A stretch of 64,000 bases of DNA from Haladaptatus cibarius D43 (GTDB taxonomy: Archaea; Halobacteriota; Halobacteria; Halobacteriales; Haladaptataceae), in NCBI RefSeq assembly GCF_000710615.1, contig NZ_JDTH01000001.1, positions 744,001-808,000 of the forward strand, read 5' to 3'. Both the position numbers and the translations under genes were made by a program. Shown here in pieces: positions 15,221 through 23,525 of the stretch. Position 1 is the stretch's first letter; every line of letters begins with the position of its first letter. The notes below the pieces were generated by a model. The model made no database searches. It had not been told where the DNA came from and saw only the letters and a list, made by a program, of their open reading frames with translations.

Positions 15221-16033
15221 ATGGGCGTCCTCGGAAATCTCTCGCTGGTCTTTGTCGCTGGTCTTATTACGGCTCTCGCAACCGGAATCGGTGCTCTCCC
15301 CTTCTTTCTCGTCAACGACGTGAGCGACCGCTGGAACGTCGTCCTCTGGGGACTCGCGTCAGGAATCATGCTCTCCGCGTCAGTTTTCGGTCTGATATTC
15401 GAGGGCATTTCGAACGCGAACGGTGGCAGTTTCGTCGGTGTCGGAGTTGGCTTACTGGTCGGCGCTGGACTCGTCGTCGTGAGTCACCACGTCCTCTCCG
15501 GCATGGAAGTCAGTCCGCGAAAGTACGAAGAAGCGGATTTCAAGAAACTGGTGCTTATCCTCGGTATTCTCACCGTCCACAGTTTTCCGGAAGGCGTGGC
15601 AATCGGTGTCTCGTTCGCCGATTTGAACCTCGGAACCATCGACGGAATCGCATTCCTCGGGTTTTCGATACCACTCCTCGCCATCTTCATGACCGTCGCC
15701 ATCTCGATTCACAACGTTCCGGAGGGTGTCGCCATCTCGATTCCACTTCGTTCGATGGGGGTGAGCAACTGGCGCATGGTTTGGTGGTCTGTTTTTTCGA
15801 GCTTGCCCCAGCCAATCGGTGCAGTCATCGCGTTCTATTTCGTTCGAACCGCACGGGAGCTTCTTCCTATCGGGTTCGGCTTTGCAGCAGGAGCCATGAT
15901 ATATCTCGTCACCTCTGAGTTCATTCCGGAAGCGCTCGAAGTCGGCAAGGGATTGCCGGGTGGTGGCTACCGCGAACTCGTCTCGGGACTTTCCGCCGGG
16001 ATTCTCCTGATGGTTCCGCTCGCATTCGTCTGA
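15221..16033 (+). CDS. ZIP-family metal transporter
   Basis: 270 residues and about eight membrane helices. The two metal-binding helices of ZIP proteins are plain: VHSFPEGVAIGVSFADLN (about 125-142) and SIHNVPEGVAISIPL (about 165-179), each with the HxxPEG motif. A His-rich loop is absent; a short His-containing helix (VVSHHVLSG) precedes them. It should import zinc or another divalent metal across the cytoplasmic membrane. The ATG at 15221 gives the expected hydrophobic start MGVLGNLSLVFVAGL; the frame is open further upstream but without coding character. Paralogous small membrane proteins lie on both sides. Confidence 0.92.
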   Translation: MGVLGNLSLVFVAGLITALATGIGALPFFLVNDVSDRWNVVLWGLASGIMLSASVFGLIFEGISNANGGSFVGVGVGLLVGAGLVVVSHHVLSGMEVSPRKYEEADFKKLVLILGILTVHSFPEGVAIGVSFADLNLGTIDGIAFLGFSIPLLAIFMTVAISIHNVPEGVAISIPLRSMGVSNWRMVWWSVFSSLPQPIGAVIAFYFVRTARELLPIGFGFAAGAMIYLVTSEFIPEALEVGKGLPGGGYRELVSGLSAGILLMVPLAFV

Positions 16034-16149
16034 ATTTCACCTTCTGAGCCTACTCTGAATTTATCCCGTATTTCGAAGAACCGATTTCAGTTAGACGGAC
16101 TCAAAAACGATTTTGAATCGTTTTGATGGTTTTTAGCCAGTTGTGACCG

Positions 16150-16169
16150 AATGAACAGGTCTGTTCATT
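16150..16169. promoter_or_regulatory. Inverted repeat, candidate operator
   Basis: AATGAACAGGTCTGTTCATT has 8-bp arms around a 4-bp centre. It lies about 40 bp before the TATA box at 16209, where an activator or repressor would bind. A second dyad, AAAACGATT-TTG-AATCGTTTT, sits about 45 bp further upstream. Confidence 0.4.
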
Positions 16170-16208
16170 GTCCGTAAACGGTGTGAATTCATCCCAACGC
16201 TCCTTACG

Positions 16209-16216
16209 GTATAAGA
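16209..16216 (+). promoter_or_regulatory. TATA box of the second small membrane protein
   Basis: GTATAAGA is a good haloarchaeal TATA element; transcription would begin about 20 nt before the ATG at 16258. Confidence 0.45.
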
Positions 16217-16257
16217 TTGCCCCTGTCTACGACTTAGTCGGGCACGGGTGTGCTACA

Positions 16258-16533
16258 ATGTCGGGAACCACTCCATTCGAAAACGACGGCGACGATATCA
16301 GTCGCACCGCTGTTGGACGCGAGAAACTCACTGCACTCCACGCGAAATATCGAGAACACGCGCTGACGACACCGCTCCAGTTCGTCAGTTTCTGGTCGGC
16401 AGTCGTACTGCCGTTTCTCTACGTTCCACTTCTGATGGACGGTCTCGCTGGCGCAGAAATCACGGTTTTCCTCTCCCTGCTCGCCTGTCACGTCGTCGCC
16501 CTCTTCGCCGGACACTCCTACGGACAGGAGTAG
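16258..16533 (+). CDS. Small membrane protein, paralogue of the 14814-15074 product
   Basis: 91 residues from the ATG at 16258 (MSGTTPFENDGDD), chosen over upstream starts because the TATA box at 16209 would leave them untranscribed. A polar N-terminus is followed by two membrane helices with the family core TPLQFVSFWSAVVLPFLYVP. It is a clear paralogue of the 86-residue protein on the other side of the ZIP transporter gene. The conserved Ser-Phe-Trp and Pro-Phe positions suggest a specific fold rather than mere hydrophobicity. Function unknown. Confidence 0.75.
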   Translation: MSGTTPFENDGDDISRTAVGREKLTALHAKYREHALTTPLQFVSFWSAVVLPFLYVPLLMDGLAGAEITVFLSLLACHVVALFAGHSYGQE

Positions 16534-16587
16534 TCGCTCCACTTCGATACCTTTTGCCTTCCCGCAGATTTTCGGTTCTCTTCGGTC

Positions 16588-16596
16588 GATTTAACC
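16588..16596 (+). promoter_or_regulatory. TATA box of the aldo/keto reductase gene
   Basis: GATTTAACC stands about 27 bp before the ATG at 16619, consistent with a leaderless mRNA. Confidence 0.5.
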
Positions 16597-16618
16597 TCTT
16601 CCTCGAAAACGAGTACAT

Positions 16619-17578
16619 ATGGGACTCGAAACGGTGTCGCTCGGCAGTACCGGCACGAAAGTGAGCCAAATCGCGTTCGGAACGTGGCGATTCGGCCGGG
16701 AAAACGACGAAGGCAACGTCGAAATCGGCGAGAAACGCGCCCACGAACTGCTTTCCGCCTACGCCGACGCTGGCGGCAACTTCATCGACACCGCCGACAT
16801 GTACGGTGACGGTGAGAGCGAACGCTACATCGGCAACTGGCTCGCAGACCGCGACCGCGAGGATTTCGTCATCGCGTCCAAAATCTACTGGCCGACCCGA
16901 AAGGACGACCCGAACGGACGCGGCCTCTCGCGCAAACACCTGCGCAGGCAGATGAACCTCATTCTCGACCGTCTCGGCACCGACTATCTCGACCTGCTCT
17001 ACATCCACCGCTGGGACGACGAGACGCCCGCAGAGGAGTTCATGCGTACGCTCGACGGCTTCGTCCGAGACGGCAAGGTGAACTACATCGGCACCTCGAC
17101 GCTCGACCCGAACGCGTGGAAGGTCGTGAAGGCGAACGAGATGGAGTACGAACCGTTTCGCCTCGCCCAACCGCGATACAATCTCGTCAACCGCGAAATC
17201 GAATCCAACTACCTGCCGATGTGCGAAGAGTACGACATCGGACTCATCCCGTGGTCGCCGCTGGCTGGCGGCTTCCTGACGGGCAAATACTCCCGAGACG
17301 AAAAACCGCCGAAGGGAACTCGTGGCGCGAACGACCAGCAGTTCCGCGATTCCTACCTGACCGAGGAGAACTTCGACGTGTTGGAAGAAGTCGAAGCCGT
17401 CGCGGAGGAAGTCGGAACCACTCCTGCAAAGGTCAGTCTCGCATGGTTGCTGAAACACGACGCGGTGACGGCACCGATTGTTGGCGCGCGCACCGTCGAG
17501 CAGTTAGAAGAGAACCTCGCCGCAACCGCCGTTTCGCTTACCAACGAGCAGTTCGAGCGACTGGCCGACGCGAAGTAA
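16619..17578 (+). CDS. Aldo/keto reductase
   Basis: NAD(P)H-dependent oxidoreductase of the AKR superfamily, 319 residues, single TIM barrel. The catalytic tetrad is present: Asp and Tyr in FIDTADMYGDGESE (about 55-68), Lys in VIASKIYWP (about 84) and His in LLYIHRWDD (about 125). The cofactor-binding end is seen in LIPWSPLAGGFLTGKYS and APIVGARTVEQLEENL. The substrate cannot be predicted; the sequence resembles the potassium-channel beta-subunit/YajO branch found widely in haloarchaea. A TATA box at the leaderless distance supports the start. Confidence 0.93.
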   Translation: MGLETVSLGSTGTKVSQIAFGTWRFGRENDEGNVEIGEKRAHELLSAYADAGGNFIDTADMYGDGESERYIGNWLADRDREDFVIASKIYWPTRKDDPNGRGLSRKHLRRQMNLILDRLGTDYLDLLYIHRWDDETPAEEFMRTLDGFVRDGKVNYIGTSTLDPNAWKVVKANEMEYEPFRLAQPRYNLVNREIESNYLPMCEEYDIGLIPWSPLAGGFLTGKYSRDEKPPKGTRGANDQQFRDSYLTEENFDVLEEVEAVAEEVGTTPAKVSLAWLLKHDAVTAPIVGARTVEQLEENLAATAVSLTNEQFERLADAK

Positions 17579-17642
17579 ACGACGGCTTCGAATTTTCGCC
17601 GCCGAGCCAAGCGTTTTTGACGGATTGCGAACAACCTCCTGC

Positions 17643-18023
17643 ATGGACGAAATTTCACTCGTGGTTCCGGAGGCTATCGTCAATTCGCTTCCCGAAGATG
17701 GCGACAGCGCGGCGCACGACATGCAAGAGGCTGTCGCCGGGTGGGAAGCGCGACTGAATAGACTCGTCGAGGAAGAGTCGGACGAGGACGTTGCCAGCGC
17801 CGCGGTTGACGTTATCGAGCGATTCGAAACCCGCTGGGAGCAGTACGACGATTTCGTCGCCGAACTGCGCGCGTGGGGCCAATCGCCCATCTACGCGATG
17901 GCGTGGCGCGACCTCCACGCCGCGCTCGTCCAGCAGTTGTACGACAACGACGACCTCTCCGCGCATATCGACCGAGAGCGAAACGCCCGCATCGTCAACG
18001 ACGGCATTCGATTCGGGAGATGA
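17643..18023 (+). CDS. Conserved haloarchaeal protein of unknown function (126 aa)
   Basis: 126 acidic, mostly helical residues (MDEISLVVPEAIVNSLPEDG; FETRWEQYDDFVAELRAWGQ; WRDLHAALVQQLYDNDDL). There is no membrane segment, cysteine motif or recognisable catalytic signature. The ATG at 17643 is the natural start; a TTG 18 bases upstream is less likely. It overlaps the next gene by four bases (ATGA), so both are probably translated together and stand at the head of a cluster that contains the SAMP/MoaD modifier. Confidence 0.75.
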   Translation: MDEISLVVPEAIVNSLPEDGDSAAHDMQEAVAGWEARLNRLVEEESDEDVASAAVDVIERFETRWEQYDDFVAELRAWGQSPIYAMAWRDLHAALVQQLYDNDDLSAHIDRERNARIVNDGIRFGR

Positions 18024-18496
18024 GCGGCGACGACCCGCCACTGTCCCGCGTTCGACGGGCGAAAAGTCAGCAGTCGGCCACCTCCCGCATCGACGGCGGC
18101 GCGATTGCGGTCGGAATGGTCGTCACGCTCGGTGCCCATCTCCTCCCGGCCCTGCTGTTGCTCCTCGAAACGTCGGCATCTCTCGTCCGTCTGGCCGCAC
18201 TTGCCAGCACGATTGTGTTTCCGTTCGGGAGTTACATGGCCGGACGCTACGCCGGAACCGACTGGGAACGCGGCGGACTTCACGGCGTGTTTTCGGCGGG
18301 CGCATCCCTCATCGCGCTCGGGGCGTCTGCAGTCGTCCTCGTCGGAACAGACCGGGCAGTGGCCGAGTTCAGTCGAATGCTAGTCGGCGCACCCGAGGAG
18401 GGATTCGGACTGGTCGCCGGTTCGCCCGTGCTCGCGGGAGCCATCGTTTTCCTCCTGTTCGCCGGAATCGTCGGCGGGGCGTCCGGGGCGAACTGA
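18020..18496 (+). CDS. Four-helix membrane protein of unknown function
   Basis: 158 residues: a basic-polar N-terminus (to about 25), then four hydrophobic helices (IAVGMVVTLGAHLLPALLL; LAALASTIVFPFGSYMAGRY; a helix around ALGASAVVLVGTDRA; and GAIVFLLFAGIVGGASGAN). Glycine-rich helix ends and the YMAGRYAG turn recall haloarchaeal DUF5518-like proteins, but I am not certain of that family. It starts in an ATGA overlap with the 126-residue gene. Confidence 0.72.
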   Translation: MSGDDPPLSRVRRAKSQQSATSRIDGGAIAVGMVVTLGAHLLPALLLLLETSASLVRLAALASTIVFPFGSYMAGRYAGTDWERGGLHGVFSAGASLIALGASAVVLVGTDRAVAEFSRMLVGAPEEGFGLVAGSPVLAGAIVFLLFAGIVGGASGAN

Positions 18497-18526
18497 ACAC
18501 GTCGAAAAGCGTTCCGCAGTCTGAGC

Positions 18527-18535
18527 GTTTATAAT
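18527..18535 (+). promoter_or_regulatory. TATA box of the SAMP/MoaD gene
   Basis: GTTTATAAT is 22 to 30 bp before the ATG at 18557, so the modifier gene likely has its own leaderless promoter. Confidence 0.55.
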
Positions 18536-18556
18536 CACAGCGGGCTATCTTCGCGT

Positions 18557-18826
18557 ATGGAACTCACGCTCCGATTCTTTGCAAATTTCCGCGAAGACGT
18601 CGGGCAGAAGGAACTCGAACGAGAGTTTTCGTCCGGGGCGAACGTTGGCGAGGTGTTAGAATCCCTCTCTGAGGAGTACGGAATCGACGTGTTCGAGGAC
18701 GGAGAGTTGCGACCGCACGTCTCCATCATGAAGAACGGGAAAGACGTCGTCCATCTCGACGGCACGAAAACCACGCTCGCGGCAGGCGACAGGCTCAGCA
18801 TCTTCCCGCCGGTCGCAGGAGGATAG
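18557..18826 (+). CDS. Ubiquitin-like small archaeal modifier / MoaD-family protein (SAMP3-like)
   Basis: 89 residues with a beta-grasp pattern beginning MELTLRFFANFREDVGQKEL and ending FPPVAGG. The C-terminal Gly-Gly is what an E1-like enzyme (UbaA in Haloferax) adenylates, either to conjugate the protein to lysines or to carry sulfur for molybdopterin. HVSIMKNGKDVVHLDG and the MELxLRFFA start resemble SAMP3 more than SAMP1, from memory of those sequences. The following gene starts directly after this stop codon and also ends in Gly-Gly. A TATA box at the leaderless distance supports independent expression. Confidence 0.9.
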   Translation: MELTLRFFANFREDVGQKELEREFSSGANVGEVLESLSEEYGIDVFEDGELRPHVSIMKNGKDVVHLDGTKTTLAAGDRLSIFPPVAGG

Positions 18827-19081
18827 ATGCGGCGCGAAAAATCCTTCCGGGGCATCAACGAACGACTCGCGCGCGTCTACCTCGAAAACCTCGGCGGCGA
18901 GGTAGAAGAAGACGGCGACGTGTCGGGAGACGGGTGGGAAGCCTCACTGTCCTCCGAAAAAGTCAGCATCGGGCCGACGGTCGAACTAACAGAAATCACC
19001 GTCGTCTTCGAGGGTGACGAGGAAACCCTCGATTCGCTCGTGGACGAGTTCTCGCAGAAGGCGATGCGTGCGGGTGGATGA
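18827..19081 (+). CDS. MoaD-related C-terminal-domain-like protein ending in Gly-Gly
   Basis: 84 residues starting with ATG immediately after the stop of the modifier gene. The pattern (VYLENLGGEVEEDGDVSG; VELTEITVVFEGDEETLDSL) resembles the small alpha/beta domain (DUF1952 / MoaD-related C-terminal) that elsewhere is fused to MoaD. Here it is a separate protein, co-transcribed with the MoaD-like one, so the two may form one unit. It ends MRAGG, so it too carries a terminal diglycine; whether that is used is unknown. It overlaps the next gene by four bases. Confidence 0.68.
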   Translation: MRREKSFRGINERLARVYLENLGGEVEEDGDVSGDGWEASLSSEKVSIGPTVELTEITVVFEGDEETLDSLVDEFSQKAMRAGG

Positions 19082-19488
19082 AGTTGGGGCGAGAGAACAG
19101 GAGAACCGATGCAATGACCGACGACGAACCCACCCATCCCATCGAAGGACAAATCGTACTGATGGCGGGCGCAAAGGCTAGCGTGCCCCTCGAACATCTG
19201 TCCGAACTGCTCACCGAGACGCAGGCCGACCTCGGCGGGCGGTTTGACGAGTACCGACAGCGATACGAGTGCATCCACGAAACGCCCGATGAAAGCGTCT
19301 TTCTCGTCGAGGAGGGTCACTGGGAAACCGTCGGCAACCGGCTTGGATTTGGGCGGCGGGAGTGGGACGGGCTTCGGCGCGCGCACGAACAACAACTGTT
19401 CCGAATCGGGCGGCGAGAACGTCGCCGGTCGGAGTTCGATAGCGCGCTTGAGATTCGGGAATCCGTCGTGATTGGGACCCGAAAGTAG
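19078..19488 (+). CDS. Conserved haloarchaeal protein of unknown function (136 aa)
   Basis: 136 residues from an ATG overlapping the previous stop (ATGA); an internal ATG at 19114 (MTDDEPTHPIEG) gives a more typical haloarchaeal N-terminus and may be the true start. The body is helical and charged (VPLEHLSELLTETQADLGG; RFDEYRQRYECIHETPDE) with a C-terminal basic stretch (FRIGRRERRRSEF). No catalytic or binding motif is recognised. It is the last gene of the modifier cluster. Confidence 0.72.
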   Translation: MKLGRENRRTDAMTDDEPTHPIEGQIVLMAGAKASVPLEHLSELLTETQADLGGRFDEYRQRYECIHETPDESVFLVEEGHWETVGNRLGFGRREWDGLRRAHEQQLFRIGRRERRRSEFDSALEIRESVVIGTRK

Positions 19489-19639
19489 CGTGTGAGTGGT
19501 GCGGTTATCGAGGTTTTTGTAGTGGGTCGTATGTCAACGCCTGTCGGATAGAGACTGCTGTCTCGGCATCATTTCTAATAAAGAAAACCACTAATCTTTA
19601 CAAATAATACAATTTATGAAGCTGTCTCTCTAAGAGTAA

Positions 19640-19882
19640 TTATTCTATTTTTTCTCGGAGACGGACTTCTTTATCTGTTACCGTTTCAATCGCATCAGCA
19701 GGAACGGAAAGGTCATCTTCATCAGCACTACTCCACCCAAACACCTCAAGCCAAGCCTCGGCGATGTTCGGATCCGGGTCAACAAACGCCGTGTCTCCCT
19801 CGACTTCACTCACGATTCCCAACTGCTCTCCTTCAGCGTCCATCAGAAACTTTCCTTCGTCTTCATCACTCAGGCTTGCCAT
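19640..19882 (-). CDS. PRC-barrel-like small protein
   Basis: 80 residues from the ATG at 19882 (MASLSDEDEGKFLMDAEGEQ). An in-frame upstream start would add 20 residues of non-acidic sequence and is unlikely. The pattern GKFLMDAEGEQLGIVSEVEG, TAFVDPDPN, and the ending IETVTDKEVRLREK matches haloarchaeal PRC-barrel proteins, small beta domains linked to RNA processing or regulation. It stands alone, flanked on both sides by AT-rich non-coding DNA. Confidence 0.8.
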   Translation of the reverse strand: MASLSDEDEGKFLMDAEGEQLGIVSEVEGDTAFVDPDPNIAEAWLEVFGWSSADEDDLSVPADAIETVTDKEVRLREKIE

Positions 19883-20256
19883 ATGGGGAGACTCCTTCCC
19901 AATGATATTTGTTTTTTGGCCAATTAGATATTCAAAGCACAATTTAACTCGTGCTGATGAATAGGATTCCGTATGCTCGACGACGAAATTGTGGCCAACA
20001 TATTATAAATTAGAGTGGACGAACTCATCGCTCTGGCGGTGTCGGCGTGCGCCTCCGAGCAGGGTGTCTTCAGGCCTGTGACAGCGCGTGCCACCGTGTT
20101 TGCGAAAGGTCGCGTGATACTACCTCAGTTTGAATCGTGCCAGTTCGAATCGCGTATCACTGGTTTCATGATTGCGGTTTAGTGGTGTCGGAACTTGCAA
20201 ACAGTAGGGGATAGTAGCTAAAAAACAGCGCCTGAACAGTCGTCTCCTCCCGTTCG
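19883..20256. other. Gene-free interval, AT-rich then GC-rich
   Basis: No supported gene. A short stretch at 20078-20120 (TTCAGGCCTG..., ...GCGCGTGCCAC...) weakly resembles 23790-23830 in the next large gap. An 11-codon frame at 19973 (MLDDEIVANIL) could be a broken gene start but is too short to claim. Confidence 0.4.
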
Positions 20257-21471
20257 CTACTCCAAACTCTCGAACGCGGATTCCAAGTCGGCGAGCAAAT
20301 CCCGCGGATGTTCCACACCTACCGAAACTCGCAAGAGGGAATCGGAAATCCCGATTTCCTCGCGCTCTTCGGGCGTAAGCGGCGAGTGAGTCATGCTCGC
20401 TGGATGCTCGATGAGCGACTCCACGCCGCCCAGACTGACCGCGAGTGCGAAATGGTCGAGTTCGGCGACGAATCGCTCCACGGCTTCCAGTTCCCCGTCG
20501 AGTTCGAAGGAAACGAGGCCGCCTCCGCCGTCCATCTGACGCTTGGCGAGGTCGTACTGCGGGTGCGATTCGAGGCCGGGGTAGTACACGGTAGCAACAT
20601 CCTCGTGTTCGTCCAGATAGGCCGCGACTTCGGCGGCGTTGGTCTCGTGCTGACGCATCCGCAGTGGGAGCGTCTTCAGACCGCGAAGGGTCAGGAAGGC
20701 GTCGAACGGCGCGAGCATGTTGCCCATGCCGACCTGCTGGAGAAAGCCGATTTCGTTCGCCAGTTCCTCGTCGCTGGTGACTGCCGCGCCGCCGATGGAG
20801 TCGCTGTGGCCGTTCAGATACTTCGTCGTGCTGTGGACGACCACGTCCGCGCCGAGTTCGAGCGGTTGCTGGAAGTAGGGCGAGAGGAAGGTGTTGTCCA
20901 CGCCGAGGGTCGCGCCGACCGATTCCGCGACGGAGGCGATTGCCTCGATGTCACAGAGTCGGAGGAGCGGATTCGTCGGCGTCTCCATCCAGATGAGGGC
21001 GGTATCGTCGCGGACGGCATCAGACACGGCGTCGGTGTCGCGGGCGTCAACGAAATCCACGGCCACGTCCAGTCGCTCGCGGAACAGTTCCTTGAGCATC
21101 GTTTGTGTCCCGCCGTAGAGGTCGTCGAAGGCGACGACGTGGTCGCCGGGTGAAACGGAGGCGGTGATTGTCGCCACGATTGCGGAGGTTCCGGAGGCGA
21201 AGGCCATCCCGTAGTCGCCGCCTTCGAGCGCCGCGAGTCGCTTTTCGAGAGCGTGTCTGGTCGGGTTCGAAAGCCGCGAGTAGAGATACTGGTTTTTGTC
21301 GGGGTCTAACTCTTCGAGGGAAATATCGGGGTCGATGCCGCCGACCTCGTAGGTGGATGCGAGGTGAATCGGCATCGTCACGTCGCCCGTTCGGTCGTCG
21401 TGCGATGGTTGCTCCGCGTGGGTCACGGCCATCGTTTCGAATTTGTCTGTGTCGCCGGGGCGGTCAGTCAT
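20257..21471 (-). CDS. metB: Cystathionine gamma-synthase/lyase-type PLP enzyme
   Basis: 404-residue member of the Cys/Met metabolism PLP family. Landmarks: YLYSRLSNPTRHALEKRLA (about 64-82), the cofactor-stacking region FASGTSAIVATI, DLYGGTQTMLKEL, WMETPTNPLLRL and the PLP lysine in VVHSTTKYLNGHSD (Lys about 210). The C-terminal SLGGVESLIEHPASMTHS is conserved. It should join or cleave cystathionine, linking cysteine and methionine synthesis. Synthase, gamma-lyase and homoserine sulfhydrylase activities cannot be separated from sequence alone, so the gene name is provisional. Monocistronic by context. Confidence 0.88.
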   Translation of the reverse strand: MTDRPGDTDKFETMAVTHAEQPSHDDRTGDVTMPIHLASTYEVGGIDPDISLEELDPDKNQYLYSRLSNPTRHALEKRLAALEGGDYGMAFASGTSAIVATITASVSPGDHVVAFDDLYGGTQTMLKELFRERLDVAVDFVDARDTDAVSDAVRDDTALIWMETPTNPLLRLCDIEAIASVAESVGATLGVDNTFLSPYFQQPLELGADVVVHSTTKYLNGHSDSIGGAAVTSDEELANEIGFLQQVGMGNMLAPFDAFLTLRGLKTLPLRMRQHETNAAEVAAYLDEHEDVATVYYPGLESHPQYDLAKRQMDGGGGLVSFELDGELEAVERFVAELDHFALAVSLGGVESLIEHPASMTHSPLTPEEREEIGISDSLLRVSVGVEHPRDLLADLESAFESLE

Positions 21472-21788
21472 GCCATCTTCACGTTCGATGAGGATAGTTA
21501 GAAACTTTCGATGCGGCAGGCGTTGCCATGCGCCGAAAGAATGGTGTTCGGCGGGAAATTATTGTGAAGCATCCGAATGAAATTTTTCAAACGTGTTTTG
21601 GCTAAACTCAGGACGGTGACGATGGGTATTGGACGCTGTTTCGCTCGCGCGCGGAGCAGAAAGGGGCGATCGAATGGAACTAGTGTAGTTTGAATGATAA
21701 CAAATATCAGACTAGGAAAATAGTATCTGATATTATTAAACTTCATCCAGCAAAAAATATTTTTATAAACTGTTGAAATCACATCCCG
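21472..21788. other. Divergent intergenic region
   Basis: No gene seen. It separates the PLP enzyme from the beta-helix protein; the right half is AT-rich and holds the TATA box at 21762. Confidence 0.45.
21762..21769 (+). promoter_or_regulatory. TATA box of the beta-helix protein
   Basis: TTTATAAA lies 20 to 27 bp before the ATG at 21789, a strong leaderless promoter. Confidence 0.55.
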
Positions 21789-23525
21789 ATGTCGCAACAG
21801 AATCGAAATGAGATGGCCGATGAGTCGGCAAAAAACACTACGAAAAGCAAAGTCAGTCGGCGAGCGTGGCTGAAAGCCAGTGCGATGGGCGTTGTGGGTG
21901 CATCGACACTCGGGACGGGTGCGCTTTCGGAAACAACGCAAGCCGCATCCACCGATCCCGGTGACCCGTCACCAGCACGGTCGGAAGTCGGCGGGGGCGA
22001 ATCATACACCAACAAAGTGACGCGAAGCGACGCGAACCGCTACGTCACGTCGAGTGACCCGGTAACGGCCGGAAACGAACTCGAAAATCACATCGACAAC
22101 GCATCTCCCTCCGACATCATCTGGATAGACTCCGGCGTGACCGCCGACATCACCGACGTGTACGCCAAAAACGTTCCCGCGGGTGTGACGATTGCCAGCG
22201 ACCGCGGACGGGATGGTTCTCGCGGTGGGAAGATTCTGATTGGCGCAGAAACATCTGCGGTCGGCGTCCTCCAAGCGCTGGACAACGTGCGCATCACCGG
22301 CGTCCAGTTCGAAGGGCCGTCCATCGAGCATTATAGCCCGAACGACCTCTGGACGGACGCAGTCGTCGGCGTGTTCGTCGAGGGAACCGGCGTCGAAATC
22401 GACAACTGCGAGTTTTGGGGATTCACGAACGCGGGCGTTCGCGTCGGCCACCTCAACAACGAAGTACGGACGGTGAACACGCACATCCATCACTGCTCGT
22501 TCCACCACAACGCGATGCAACAACTCGGCTACGGCGTCGTCGTCGGGTGGGCCACCGTCAACACCGATTTGTCGAGCTATCACGGCAGGGTCGGCTGTCT
22601 CATCGAGTACAACTACTTCAACCGAAACCGCCACTCCATCGCGGGCAACGGCAGTGCGAAGTCGAACTACACCGCCTGCTACAACATTCAAGGCCCGGAT
22701 AACTATCTGTACACCTTCGACATGCACGGAACCGGTTCCGGCGGAACGGGCGGTACCGCCGGTGGCACCCTCAGAATCCACAACAACACCTTCAAATACG
22801 TCTATCGGGACAAGGACGGCGAGCGTTCTTCGTCCATCGGCATCCGCGGCATGCCCGAATACGACTGTGACATTCATCACAACTGGTTCCACAACGATTA
22901 CACGGCCGAGGACAGCAGTCACACGACCGGAGAACAGGGAACCGCCATCAATCAAGTGACGGCGGACTGGGGAACGACCGACGTGTACGACAACCACTAC
23001 GGCCAGTCGGAACCGCCAGCAGGCGTCGGCGCGCCGAGCGACGGCAGCAACCTTAGTTATGATGGTAATGCGACCGCCGTGGATGCCTCGGTCGATTCAA
23101 ATGGGGAACAGTCAGCAATCGAGTTCAGCGTGACTAACGATTACGGCGTCACCCTGAACATCACGGACGTGACCATCGAAACGGCGAATCCGGCCATCAA
23201 CGAACTCTCCGACCACACGATGGAGGAGGGGAAATGGAAGAGTGAACTGTACGTCGATGCCGACCTCCAAGACAGCGCGGTGGACGTAAACGACGGCCTC
23301 ACTCTGCCGGGTTCCATCGACCTGAAAAACGACGGCCACTCCGAGAGCGACAAACGTTGGGCCGTCCTTTCCTCCGGAACGACCGCGTGGGTCTACCTCT
23401 ACCAGTTCGAGGACGACGGTGTCGCCGTGGACATGGTTGATGAAGGTGTGACGTTCGTCGTCGATTACTATCTGGACGACGGTGAGGGGACGACCGGTAC
23501 GAAGCGATTCACACTCGCGCCATAG
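21789..23525 (+). CDS. Tat-exported right-handed beta-helix protein (pectate-lyase-like)
   Basis: 578 residues. The N-terminus has a twin-arginine signal (VSRRAWLKASAMGVVGAST, about 23-41) followed by an Ala-Ser-rich region. Residues about 90-420 alternate short beta strands with Asn/His turns (GVTIASDRGRDGSRGGKILI, NCEFWGFTNAGVRVGHLNN, HIHHCSFHHNAMQQLGYGV, EYNYFNRNRHSIAGNG, IHNNTFKYVYRDKDGE), as in pectate-lyase-type helices. The last 140 residues form a separate beta-rich domain. It is probably a secreted or surface polysaccharide-binding or -degrading protein; catalytic residues cannot be assigned with confidence. Confidence 0.82.
   Translation: MSQQNRNEMADESAKNTTKSKVSRRAWLKASAMGVVGASTLGTGALSETTQAASTDPGDPSPARSEVGGGESYTNKVTRSDANRYVTSSDPVTAGNELENHIDNASPSDIIWIDSGVTADITDVYAKNVPAGVTIASDRGRDGSRGGKILIGAETSAVGVLQALDNVRITGVQFEGPSIEHYSPNDLWTDAVVGVFVEGTGVEIDNCEFWGFTNAGVRVGHLNNEVRTVNTHIHHCSFHHNAMQQLGYGVVVGWATVNTDLSSYHGRVGCLIEYNYFNRNRHSIAGNGSAKSNYTACYNIQGPDNYLYTFDMHGTGSGGTGGTAGGTLRIHNNTFKYVYRDKDGERSSSIGIRGMPEYDCDIHHNWFHNDYTAEDSSHTTGEQGTAINQVTADWGTTDVYDNHYGQSEPPAGVGAPSDGSNLSYDGNATAVDASVDSNGEQSAIEFSVTNDYGVTLNITDVTIETANPAINELSDHTMEEGKWKSELYVDADLQDSAVDVNDGLTLPGSIDLKNDGHSESDKRWAVLSSGTTAWVYLYQFEDDGVAVDMVDEGVTFVVDYYLDDGEGTTGTKRFTLAP

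Noticed and set aside
19973-20008. 11-codon frame MLDDEIVANIL as a truncated gene
   Set aside because: Too short and without any downstream coding continuation.
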